A DNA stretch of 64,000 nucleotides, from assembly GCF_008831285.2 (NCBI RefSeq), contig NC_045143.1, positions 19,867,655 through 19,931,654 on the forward strand. Reading direction: 5' to 3'. Shown in pieces: positions 24,267-35,135 of this stretch. The stretch comes from Nymphaea colorata (Eukaryota > Streptophyta > Magnoliopsida > Nymphaeales > Nymphaeaceae). The translations under genes were made by a program, and so were the position numbers. Every line of letters begins with the position of its first letter. Positions within the stretch are counted from its first letter, which is position 1. Below the pieces are notes generated by a model, which did no database searches, was not told the origin of the DNA, and saw nothing but the letters and a program-made list of their open reading frames with translations.

Positions 24267-24722
24267 TGTTAAAATATAAATCCTTCACCAGCACGTTGAA
24301 GAGGAGTCTCTTAGGATTCCACCTCCTTATAGAATGTGTTAAGATATTTAATGTCCTTATAACATGTGAAGAGTCTCCTAGGATTCTATGTTGTAGTTAA
24401 TATCCTTGTTATATGGGAAGTCTCCTAGGATTCTATGTTGTAATTAATATCCTTGTAATATGTGAAGTCTCTTAGGTTTCTATGATGTAATTAATGTCCT
24501 TGGAGCTTGTGAAATCTCCTAAGATTCTACGATTGGAGACTCTTAGAATTCTGGAAATGGGATTATAAATAGAGGCCGTGCAAACCATTTTGGCTACGGC
24601 TTCTTCTCCTCAGTTTCTTCTTGTTTTCATTCTCTCTCTCCCTCTCCCTCTCTCTCTCTATCTCTATCTTCCTGCGTGAGTGCTGTTTTCTGGTTACAGA
24701 TATTGGTGCTAGATTTCTATCA
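24267..24722 (+). repeat. copia-2 5' LTR
   Basis: 456 bp, TGTTAAAA...TATCA. Contains internal sub-repeats of the type GTGAAG(A)TCTC(C/T)TAGG(A)TTCTA, a TATAAATA box at about 24564-24571 and a downstream CT repeat. Confidence 0.93.
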
Positions 24723-24943
24723 TGGTATCAGAGCGCCAGGTTACGTTATCTCTACCAAACGAAATGCCCAAACAGGTCTGATCTGGTTAGAACTCTTTAC
24801 TCATCTTGTCTCTATCCTGAATTTACTTTTCTCTTGCGCAATTCTTGTTCCTTTTTCTTATTGCTTACCCAAGGACACATCTTGTTATATCGTGTCTTCT
24901 TTCCCTCTCATCTTCTACCTATATACCATTCCTTTCTGCTGTC

Positions 24944-27900
24944 ATGGAAAACCTTTCGCATTCTGGCATGTCCTCAAGTTTTCTTCCTCACCTTATTACC
25001 GAAAAACTCAACCATGAGAATTATCTGATTTGAAAAAGGCAAATCATGCCTTTCATAAGAAGTCAAGGCCTCTTTGGACATCTCGATGGTTCAACAAAGG
25101 CTCCACCAATATCCGTCTTACAGGAAATAAAAAATGAGGCAGGAAAAGTTATTGCTGTTCATGAAGACAACAATCCTGAACATGCTATGTGGATGAGACG
25201 TGATCAAAGTCTGGTTGCGTATATTTTGTCCACTTTATCTCAACAAGTGTTACTTTCAGTTTCTGATGATTGTACTGCAGAAGAATTATGGGTAACCCTT
25301 GCTGATACCTTTTCTCAAATATCAGAAGCTCGAATTATGTACTTAAAGAAAGAATTTCAGAATTTGAGCAAAGGTTCAACGTCTATCATGGATTATTTGG
25401 GCCGTATTAAGGCCGTCGCAGACCACCTTGCTGCCTCAAGGAATAACATTTCTGATAAGGAAAAGGTGCAGCAAACCTTGAATGGACTTGGGCATGATTA
25501 TCATGCTTTTATTACAGCTCTTGAGGTCCTTCCTGTTCTGCCTTCCTTTAACGAACTACAAGGTAAACTTCTCCAACATGAAATGAATATGAAAGCTCTT
25601 GAGGTCCTTCCTGTTCTGCCTTCCTTTAACGAACTACAAGGTAAACTTCTCCAACATGAAATGAATATGAAAAGGGTCATTGAAAGGACTGATCAAGGGA
25701 ACTCCCAAAATGTGTTGGCTATGAATGTAAAGTTTGGTAAGAGCCATGGGAACTCCAACCATGGTGGTCGTGGCATTCTACCAACACCACATAACCAAGG
25801 TATGTCTCCTTTGGATACTTCAAGAAAAATACCAATTTGTTTTCAGTGCAACAAGAAAGGACACATGAAGGCACAATGTTGGTTTAATCGTCAAAATAAA
25901 AACAAAGGGGTAAGACATGATTATAAACAAGGAGGACAAAGTTCTAAATCCACCGCTGAAGATATGCAACAACTATTGATTACCGCATTCTCAAAGATGA
26001 CTATAACGCAAAATGAGCATGGAGAATGATTCTTGGATTCAGGTGCAGCTACCCATGTGACAGGAAATGCAGGTAAATTGACTAACTTATCCCCTCATTA
26101 CGGTAGAAGTTGCATTATAACAGGTGATGGAAAATCTCATCCTATTACACATATTGGAAATCCACATATTCCATTGTCATCCTCGTCTCTATCACTGTCT
26201 AATGTTGTTCTTGCTCCCAATATCAAAAAGAACATCATATCCATTTCTAAACTCATTGATGATACAAGCTCTTCTGTTGAATTCACACCTTCTTCTGTCT
26301 ATGCCAAGGACCTCCAAACGAAGAAAATGTTCGCTAGAGGGGAGCGTCAAGGGAATATGTACGTCCTCAAGGAATGTCTACCCAAGGATTCATCCACTTT
26401 TGATATAGGATTGAAGACATTTTCTCTTTCTCATAATGCGTCATCAGTGCCAAGTTCTTGCCATTTTCAATCAAAAGTAAGGGGCCCTAACCAATTTTTG
26501 GAGTCTGATTTGTGGCATAGTCGGCTAGGACACTGTGGTCGACATTTCATTGAAAAACTTGTCACAGATAGTCTCATTCCAAGATCAAGTTTACCTCTTA
26601 CTTCAAGTGTCAAAAAATGTTCAAGTTGTGGACTTTGTAAGAGTCATGTTTTACCTTTCCATAATATAAATTAAAGAGCTTCCAAACCTTTTGAAACTAT
26701 TTTTTCTGATGTATGGGGGCCAGCCCCTATTGATTCTATGTCTGGGTCAAGATATTATGTCTTATTCATTGACTCTTACTCACGTTTCACCTGGATTTAC
26801 TTCATGAAACACAAATCAGAAGTACCTCACATATTTCGAAACTTCTATGTCATGATTCAAACTAAATTTTCATCCAATGTGGTGCATTTTCAATGTGATG
26901 GAGGGGGAGAGTATTCCTCGCTTGATTTTATTGAATTTCTACGTGAAAAAGGGATAACTAGACAAATTTCCTGCCCTTACACACCACAACAAAATGGTGT
27001 AGTTGAGCGGAAACATCGACATATAGTTGAAAGCGCCATGAGCATGATGCATGATACTAATGTGCCCATTTCCTTGTGGACTGAAGTCGTCCATACTGCT
27101 GTATACATAATAAATTGTTTGCCTATGACACTCTTGATGTCTAAATCGCCATATTTTACACTCTTAGGCAAACAACCTGATTACAAGAACTTGAAGGTTT
27201 TTGGTTGTGTATGCTATGTTCACGTTGATGCTGCCTTGAGGAACAAGTTTCAAGACAAAGCTATTCAATGTAGATTCGTTGGATATGCTCATGAATATAA
27301 AGGTTTTCGATGCTATGATCCAACAACTAAACGTATCAAAACTTCAAGAAATGTCATTTTTGATGAACATAGTTTTGATAATACAAATGAAATGCCTATG
27401 ACCATTGAATCTTATGATCCCTGGACCAGTACACAGTTATTCAATGCAGATCCTGTTATAGAAAATGATGTGCCTCAAAGTGAAGATTCAGAGAGAGCAA
27501 GACAACAGTCGGATATGGCTCAAAGTGAAAATCAAGAAGATCCAACACAGTCATCAAGTCATTACGAAAACAATAATGAAGAACAGAGCAACGATGCACA
27601 TCGGTATTCAGGTCTTATCTACAGTCGCGACTAAGGGACAGAGATGCTCACAGTGAAGAAGACAACATCCCCCACCTTAGAAGATCCCAACGCATTCGTC
27701 ATCCCATTCACAGGTGGGTTAGCTATGATTCTTTATCACTTGATTTTCAGTTATTCATGGCAAAAGTTGGCAAGGAGGAAGAACCTACTTCATTTGATCA
27801 AGCATCAAAATCACATCATTGGAGAAAGGCTATGAAAGAAGAAATGGATGCCTTGCATGAATGTGGAACATGGGAGATCGTTCCGAGGCCACACGAAAAG

Positions 27901-29340
27901 AACGTAGTGGGCTCCAAATGGGTATACAAAATTAAATACAAACCTGACGGCAGCATAGAAAGACACAAAGCAAGGTTAGTAGCAAAAGGGTTTACACAAC
28001 AATATAGAGAAGATTATGATGAGACATTCAGCCCTGTGATCAAAATGGGAACAATTCGCGTGAATATATCATTGGCAGTTGAATATGGATGGAGACTACA
28101 TCCAATGGACGTGAAGAATGCTTTTCTTCATGGTGATTTAAGAGAGGAAGTATATATGGAACAACCACCAGGATACACGAAAGGAGACTCTCATGCATGG
28201 GTTTGCAAACTAAGAAAATCTATTTATGGACTTAAACAGGCCTCACGTTCGTGGTTTGACAGTTTCTCTTGCAAGATTCAAGAATATGGTTTTCGGAGAT
28301 GTCCTCTACATCACTCTCTTTTCATTTATCGAAAGGAAAACATATTTACTTTACTTCTTATATATGTTGATGATATTGTTATCACAGACAATTCAGAAAA
28401 ACACATAGAAGAAGCTAAAGTTTTGATGATGCAAAACTTCAAAATGAAAGAGCTTGGTGATTTACGATTCTTTCTTGGAGTGGAGATTGATAGGCACAAT
28501 AATCGCCTCACATTGACACAACAGAAATACACGTTGGATCTGCTGAAAAAGTCAGGTATGTCTGATCGTAAGCCTGTTGGAACTCCTAGTGTTCTAAATC
28601 AAAGACTAAGTGCTCAAGATGGGGAGTTATATGAAGATCCTACGCAATATCGAAGTATTGTTGGGGCACTTCAATATCTTACATTTACTAGACCAGATAT
28701 TATATATGCTGTGAATCAAGTATCTCAATTTATGCATGCACCTAGAGATACTCACACGGATGCTGTCAAAAGAATATTAAGATATCTTAAAGGGACAACA
28801 GGAGATGGCTTAGTTTATGGTAAGAGTGAAAATATAACTATTGGACATCAACTTATGACATTCACAGATGCAGATGGGGCTGGAGATCCTGATCAAAGAA
28901 AATCCATTTCTGGTTTTTGTATTTTCATTGGACGTAATCTTGTGTCTTGGAGTTGTCGAAAGTAAAAGGCAGTAGCAAGATCCAGCACTGAAGCTGAATA
29001 CAGATGCATGGCTGCAGGTACTGCTGAAGTTACATGGGTTAGACATTTGCTAGAAGACATTGGAGAAAAGATTAAAACATCAATGTTAATGTGCGATAAT
29101 CAAAGCGCTATTAACATTGCCTTTAATCCCGTACAACATGGTCGAACAAAGCACATTGAGATTGATCAACACTTTGTTAGACAAAAGGTGGAAGACAAGG
29201 AGATTCAGCCTATTTATGTTCGTACAGATGAACAAGTTGCAGACTTATTTACAAAAGGATTAACAAAGGAACGATTCTGGTTTCTAAAAGGCAAGTTGTA
29301 CATGGTGCAAAACCATGCACAACTTGAGGGAGGGTGTTAA
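24944..29340 (+). pseudogene. copia-2 gag-pol, broken
   Basis: Starts MENLSHSGMSSSFLP and runs in the usual copia order: gag, zinc knuckle CFQCNKKGHMKAQC (about 25840), protease DSGAATHVTG, integrase (CDGGGEY, GVVERKH), reverse transcriptase with YVDD (about 28370), and RNase H (FTDADGAGD, CDNQSAINIA). It is closely related to copia-1 in sequence and layout. Breaks: TGA at the W of the NYL-W-KRQ motif (about 25031), TGA for W just before DSGAATHV (about 26029), TAA near 26674, frame loss near 27630, and TAA near 28965. TDADGAGD also differs from the family's TDADWAGD. A perfect in-frame 78-bp duplication (25517-25594, 25595-25672) lengthens gag by 26 residues. Confidence 0.92.
25517..25672 (+). 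repeat. Perfect 78-bp tandem duplication in copia-2 gag
   Basis: Two adjacent identical 26-codon units (ALEVLPVLPSFNELQGKLLQ and six more residues). The unit occurs once in the related copia-1 gag. Confidence 0.93.
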
Positions 29341-29794
29341 AATATAAATCCTTCACCAGCACGTTGAAGAGGAGTCTCTTAGGATTCCACCTCCTTATAG
29401 AATGTGTTAAGATATTTAATGTCCTTGTAACATGTGAAGAGTCTCCTAGGATTCTATGTTGTAGTTAATATCCTTGTTATATGGGAAGTCTCCTAGGATT
29501 CTATGTTGTAGTTAATATCTTTGTAATATGTGAAGTCTCTTAGGTTTCTATGATGTAATTAATGTCCTTGGAGCTTGTGAAATCTCCTAGGATTCTACGA
29601 TTGGAGACTCTTAGAATTCTGGAAATGGGATTATAAATAGAGGCCGTGCAAACCATTTTGGCTACGGCTTCTTCTCCTCAGTTTCTTCTTGTTTTCATTC
29701 TCTCCCTCTCTCTCTCTCTATCTCTATCTCTATCTCTATCTTCCTGCGTGAGTGCTGTTTTCTGGTTACAGATATTGGTGCTAGATTTCTATCA
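29335..29794 (+). repeat. copia-2 3' LTR
   Basis: 460 bp; differs from the 5' LTR by several substitutions and a longer TATCTC/CTCTCT run. Preceded by the purine tract GAGGGAGGG. Confidence 0.93.
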
Positions 29795-30507
29795 AAATCT
29801 ACCAGATCCAAGTCTAAGAGACTTCTAGCCAAAATACCATATTTTTCATGTGAAAACAAAATCTATTATTTCTGCCACCATGGACAGCATGTAACCAATT
29901 TGATCCACAAGAATGGATTATTCCTCCTACCAGGTTCTGGTGGCATCAGTACCTTGGGTTCAGATAGGATCAAGACCCACTTGGAAGTGATGCATGTCCA
30001 ACCAGAAGCATCCCTACAACAAAAGCAGCACGAGTGTATATAGCCAAAAGACATTCCTACAACAAAAGCAGCACAAGTGTATATAACCAAATGACACCCT
30101 ACGACAAAAGCAGCACAAATGTATACAGCCAACACTAACTCTGTAGGAAGGACTTGAAAAAAAAGCTAAATTGGGATTGTAGAAGTATCAATAAACCCAT
30201 GACAATTCAGAGAAAGCAATCAAGAGGACAAAGGATAAACATACCCCAAAAAAAACAGAAAACAAAAATTGAAGAAACATGGCAACTGTGTACAGTCTAA
30301 GTAACAAACTAATTCATCCAAAATCAAAAATTTACTTCTTACATTAAAAAATTATATGCAGATTAATATTAAGTTGATTGGGCACTAAAAATAATGCCTA
30401 TACAAAAGAATAATTTATTCTCACCGAATTAACCACCAACATGAGGATCCTTTGGACATAACCATTGTCAGAATTTTTTGAATTGAGTAAAAGGAGAAGC
30501 AACTTGC
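29795..30507 (-). other. NRPA1-like intron right of copia-2, with a small tandem repeat
   Basis: Intron sequence. About 30003-30135 holds three imperfect copies of a ~45-bp unit with the shared core CTACAACAAAAGCAGCAC followed by TGTATA. Nothing else seen. Confidence 0.6.
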
Positions 30508-30648
30508 CGTGTTTTCCCTTGCAACAATGGGCAGGTCATAAGTGGAGTCAGAATGTTCTTTGATGCAGTCATCAGGATCTCACGAAGCCGTGGCATTCCT
30601 AATGTTACATTACCTTCACCTCTACCAGCCAAATGGAAAGTGTTGAGC
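30508..30648 (-). pseudogene. NRPA1-like exon (trigger-loop region)
   Basis: Reads [20 protein letters not shown], then [20 protein letters not shown] and LQGKTR. This is the highly conserved Pol largest-subunit trigger loop plus following helix, in Pol I form. Acceptor TTCTTCAG at 30649-30656; it joins phase-correctly to the preceding exon's ...STQMT. The donor appears to be GC (ACACG|GCAAGT), not GT. Too short and split for a simple ORF search; found by continuing the family order. Confidence 0.88.
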
Positions 30649-32106
30649 CTGAAGAAAGAGGAATTCTATGTCAGCTTGGGAAACAAGACATTACAAATTA
30701 ATAATGATTACTAGATAACTGCATGATGTAGGGCACTAATCACAAATGAAAAATCTGATAAACATCACTGGAGCAAGAAGTGCCATTTTACCATTATTAA
30801 GAAGTTTACTTCCATAGGATATCTAAGGAGAAGATAGGAACTTTACTGAAAATTGATGTTATAAATGGCAATTTGTTAAATGATAAACTCCATCACATCT
30901 TGAAAATATCAAACAGTCACAATTGTAAAATCTAATAACACACTATATTATCATCTTTATGTTTGTAGCATTTCTTATAGTTCTGTAAGTCCTTGCATGT
31001 TTAGAATTCCGTATGAGAATTAGTATTTAATGGTTTATCTCTTCTACCATTGTCCTTGTTCAGTATAGTCATTCACGAAATAGAATATGGTATTATATTT
31101 AGCATTTATAGTTTTTTTTTTTTGCTGTCACCATTTAAATGAAATAACATATTTTCTTGCAATTTTTCAGGAAAAAAAATATATTTTAAGGTTTGTGGGT
31201 TTCCTTTTGACATTTTAGAAGCTATTTAATATTTCATCATTGCATTTGTAAGCAAATTAGTACTCAAATTTTCATAATCTTTTCTAATATGCTTCAAATT
31301 TTCCTTTTAATTCCAAAAGATTTTCATAAAAAAAAGAAACTTCGTTATTGATAAAAAAAACTCTCCCAGATAAGAACATGAACACCTCGGGCATGTTTGA
31401 ACGACACCCTCATAAACAGCTGCCTTGAAAAACTTGGTTTTGTGAGAAAATGGTTTTTTTAATCATTTTCTAAAAATTGGTCTGTGTGTTGGATGACATA
31501 CATAAAAACTCATTTTTTTGTGAATAACCATTAGGGGACCAGGTTATCCAAAAATCTGTTTAGGAGTGTCAACCAAATTCCACCTAAGGTGCCTTTTAAT
31601 AGGGCTTAAACTTCACCTATTCACAAGTGATGGAATATTTGGTTGCCAAATAGCCTTCATATATTTCTGTCATTGCCTGTTTGTTAGCGCACACATTGTT
31701 TTGTAAGTTCTAACATTTTTGACAGGGATATTTTTATTTTACACGTCACACGGTCCAGGTGCAGGACACATCTTAGGCATAGCAAAATGATGTTTTTAGG
31801 TCCATTAGATACTTGTCATTTCATAACATAAATTTGCTTAAAAACTTTTTGTCGCCATATGTGTGTCTGTGCGTGCTTGTGTACAGAAATGAACATGCTC
31901 AAGATTTCTGAAAATGCTCCATATCAGTATTCAAACTGAACCCATGTGTAGACTGTTGAAAAAACACGAGAGTGACTGGCCATAAATGTCATCAATTTCA
32001 AAGTTTCACATGATTCAAGAAAACGTAATTTACTACTACAGGATCTTCAAGCAAACTTCAATATAGAGCTAGATGAGGGAACATGTTCAATTTAATAGGA
32101 GTCTAG
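30649..32106 (-). other. NRPA1-like intron
   Basis: AT-rich intron sequence, no exon expected or seen. The 8-bp target copy GAGTCTAG at its right edge (32099-32106) belongs to the hAT-like insertion. Confidence 0.5.
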
Positions 32107-33207
32107 CTATGTCACACTGGTACGCCACACAGAGGCGCGTACCCATACCGGTACACCGGTACGGCAAAATCGATACGGGGGTACGTTATGGTACGTTGGA
32201 ACTGGATTCGGGTTGGAACCAGATCCAAATCACGATAAATTTTAAAAGAAACCCACGACGGCGACGCGATTTCTCCCTCGACTTTCTTTGTTGCAGATAT
32301 CTTCCGGCGGGTGAAGAAAAGTGGTGAAGACAGACGGCGGTGGACGGACAGCTGGTATCTTCCGGTGACGGACGGCAGGTTTCTTCTGGCGATGGACGTT
32401 TCTTCCGGCGGGTGCTGAGGTTTGTTCATTTCTTCTTCTTTTTTCCTTTTGATTTTTAGCGTTCTCATCTGCTTCATTCATTTTTTATTCTTTCAAGTTT
32501 ACCAAAATTGATGGCACATTCCAGCGGAATTTCCTACTCCCTATCCATCTGTTTGACTATTTCGAAAACCTGTTATTGTGCTGAAGATATACGATAAGTT
32601 TCAAAATTCAGCTTGTGGTTTTAGTGGTAGTCTGGAAGTGGATTTGGTTCATGGAGCACTGCTGATTCCATTTCTGCTCTATTGTTTTGTGCTCTCACTT
32701 TATTAGTTCCCGACTTTGAATTGTCGGCATACCTTTTCAGAAGAAATATTGGGCTGGCAGTCTGCCATGAACTTGTTTCGGTTTGATCATCCATTTTTTT
32801 TCTTCTTTTTTCCACAATGACCTGCTTGGAACCTGTTATTAAGATGCTTCTCAACATTCAACTTAAGCATCTGAAGTCTCTATGTATGAGCACAGTAAAT
32901 TATTTGACGCACTTGGAACAGTATATTCCCAGCGACAATGTACTGGAATGCTGGTTTGACGATCTTAGTCGACTCTATTTATGTTTTTTTTTTATGGATT
33001 ATGAGATGAGATTATCTATGGAAGGAACATTTTATGTTTTTCTTTATGACATGAGATTATGTATGAGACTACATTGCCTTAATGATGTGATGGTATCATT
33101 TTGTTTTTTTCAAAATTTTCAATTTTTTTAATTAAAAATATATAATTTTTGCCGTACCCGTATGCCCGTACCTGTACGGTACCCATACCTGTACCTATGT
33201 GACATAG
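32107..33207. mobile_element. Non-autonomous hAT-like element (hAT-A), 1.1 kb
   Basis: Terminal inverted repeats CTATGTCACACTGGTACG (left) and CTATGTCACATAGGTACAGG (right, reverse complement). Flanked by the 8-bp target duplication GAGTCTAG (32099-32106, 33208-33215), the size typical of hAT. Subterminal regions are dense in GGTAC/GTACC/ACCGGTAC words. No transposase ORF. The superfamily call rests on TSD length only. Confidence 0.8.
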
Positions 33208-34572
33208 GAGTCTAGATCCATAATTCTACTTTCTAAGGAAGTGCAGCAGAAAACTATTTGGACATGGTGATATTTGCTCCAAGGTCTGGCTAATGTTAAT
33301 ATTATGCTGAAACAACAAACACATCCAGACATGCATACATACAGAAACAGGATGACATAATATATCTGCTTTTAGTATGTATTGCCATGTCACCAAGGTG
33401 CGGGGTGCGGGTGCGGGTGCCATGTATCTGCACATACATCTCTATGCATGGGGTGTATATCATTGTCATATATCGACAATATTTTGGAAATATCATGGTA
33501 TTATTACCCCAAAATAAAATTATAGGGAAGACAGAGAAATATTATCAGAAAATAAAAAATTGCAATCACATTCTTATGCTTACTTTATTTCAAAGTGTAT
33601 TCTATTTAAGCATATGTTTTCCTTATATGATTCTTTTTCAAAATCATAAAACTTTTCTGAAATCTTTATCAACATTTTAGTAAGAAATTAGTAGAAAACT
33701 ATGACTATATAATCTTCTCTACTGCTTATATACCTTTTTATTTCATGAATTTCAGATATTTTCTTGAGAAATAAAAAACTGCCAATAGTTCACATGCATC
33801 CATGTATCTACACATGCATGCAGACATTTACAGATGTATACAATGTATACATATTCAAATATACATATACAGAATATATACACACACAAATATGACAACT
33901 TTGAAACTGGAAGTACCATATGTTCTCACTGTAGCAACACCTTGTGATGAAAAGATGCACCACATGTCCAAAACCCCATCTAAACTTCTGATAGTAGCCC
34001 AGTCCTGCAAGCATTCATATGCCTGGAAATATAATTCAATGATTTAGGTGCTCTAAGTAGCAAAATTTTTGTAATCATGTGCGGCACAACTTTCAAACTC
34101 CACTTAATGTTTGTCCTTCATACATTCCATGAAACATCAAGGATGGACTACAACAAGAATTAGTGTGTTCCAAGCAGTAGTTGTGCATTGCTTTGGTATT
34201 CATTTTTTGCTAGAAGACAAGTTCCTGTCTTGGATACCTTCAACAAGAAGATAATAGGCCAAGTTCCTGTCTTGGTTACAGGTGCCTTCAAGTTATTGTG
34301 TTGCAAACCCGTGACTTCCAAAGAATACGTAGATCATGAACAAAAAAAGCATGTCCAAAATTAACAGTAAGTCGCAGAACCTATATTCAGACTAATAATA
34401 GAAACAGAAGAAAACAGCTAGAAAAAATGGTTTTCCCATTCTAAATATATCTAAACCCAATGATGGTTTGTTACAAAGCAGCTTATACCACAACAAACCA
34501 CGTCTAATGCACTGCCATAAAAAATTTTGAGTCCACATTTCTTGAATAAGAAAAAGAGAACAGAAAACTCAC
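33208..34572 (-). other. NRPA1-like intron
   Basis: AT-rich. A patch GTGCGGGGTGCGGGTGCGGG (about 33398-33417) resembles the GTAC/GGGT subterminal words of hAT-A and may be a relic. (CA)/(TA) words at 33780-33890. No exon seen. Confidence 0.5.
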
Positions 34573-34855
34573 GTCATCTGAGTAGATGGTTCTCCTATGG
34601 ACTGGGCAGCAATGACACCTACTGCTTCTCCTGCATGGGCAAGGCTGGTGGCATATTTGAGCTTCACTAAATTCATAAACTCTTTTGGTTTTCTGAGCTT
34701 GAGTTTTCTTTTCTGATCCTCTGACACTCCACAGATAAAATTTCTGCCTTCAACTGAAGAAGTTCCGGTAAACAACTGATATAACCATTTGATTCAAGTA
34801 AATCACTATCCAGAGAGTGACCATTTCTGAGCCTTTCCAGAAGAATTTCTTGGTT
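34573..34855 (-). pseudogene. NRPA1-like exon with one-base frameshift
   Basis: Starts after acceptor TTATTCACAG and reads NQEILLERLRNGHSLDSDLL, then [10 protein letters not shown] in one frame. It then continues only in another frame with [28 protein letters not shown] and [20 protein letters not shown]. The switch is at an A/T run near 34741-34743, where AAGGCAGAAATTTTATC is one base shorter than a continuous frame needs. The second half carries the polymerase signature GEPSTQMT (bridge-helix side). Donor is AC|GTGAGT. Splicing around the defect is not possible without losing the conserved block. Confidence 0.88.
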
Positions 34856-34936
34856 CTGTGAATAACAGCTAGATCAACAGATGAAGAATACAAGATTATT
34901 ATTAGTTGTGATAATGAGTGACACTTCCAAACTTAC

Positions 34937-35135
34937 AGCAGCAAGAATCTTGAATTCAGTAAGGCAACTTGACTTCAGAACATCCACACCATCTTCCCCA
35001 TAATAAAATTGCACAATGGACCCATCTGCATCACGTACTGTGTAGTCATAGCATACTTTTAAGCACTCAAGATTTTTCACCAGGCATCTCTGCAGGTATC
35101 CACTTCTGGATGTTTTAATTGCAGTATCAACTAAA
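34937..35135 (-). pseudogene. NRPA1-like exon ([10 protein letters not shown] block)
   Basis: Acceptor TTGTGCAG, donor GCT|GTAAGT. Reads [20 protein letters not shown], then [30 protein letters not shown] and LTEFKILAA. This is the near-invariant segment after CMAGREG in all largest subunits; LVKNLE...[12 protein letters not shown] is the Pol I version. No lesion seen in this exon. Confidence 0.92.

Larger units (their letters stand above)
24267..29794 (+). mobile_element. Ty1/copia LTR retrotransposon (copia-2), decayed
   Basis: 5528 bp in an NRPA1-like intron, opposite in strand to that gene. The LTRs are 24267-24722 and 29335-29794, with a perfect 5-bp target duplication AAATC (24262-24266 and 29795-29799). 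TGGTATCAGAGC primer-binding site at 24723. The LTRs differ at several positions (for example CTTATAAC/CTTGTAAC and different CTCTCT lengths), so it is clearly older than copia-1. Its gag-pol frame is broken in several places. Confidence 0.95.

Noticed and set aside
32073-32477. Frames at the left end of hAT-A
   Set aside because: They cross the transposon boundary and lie in its subterminal repeats.
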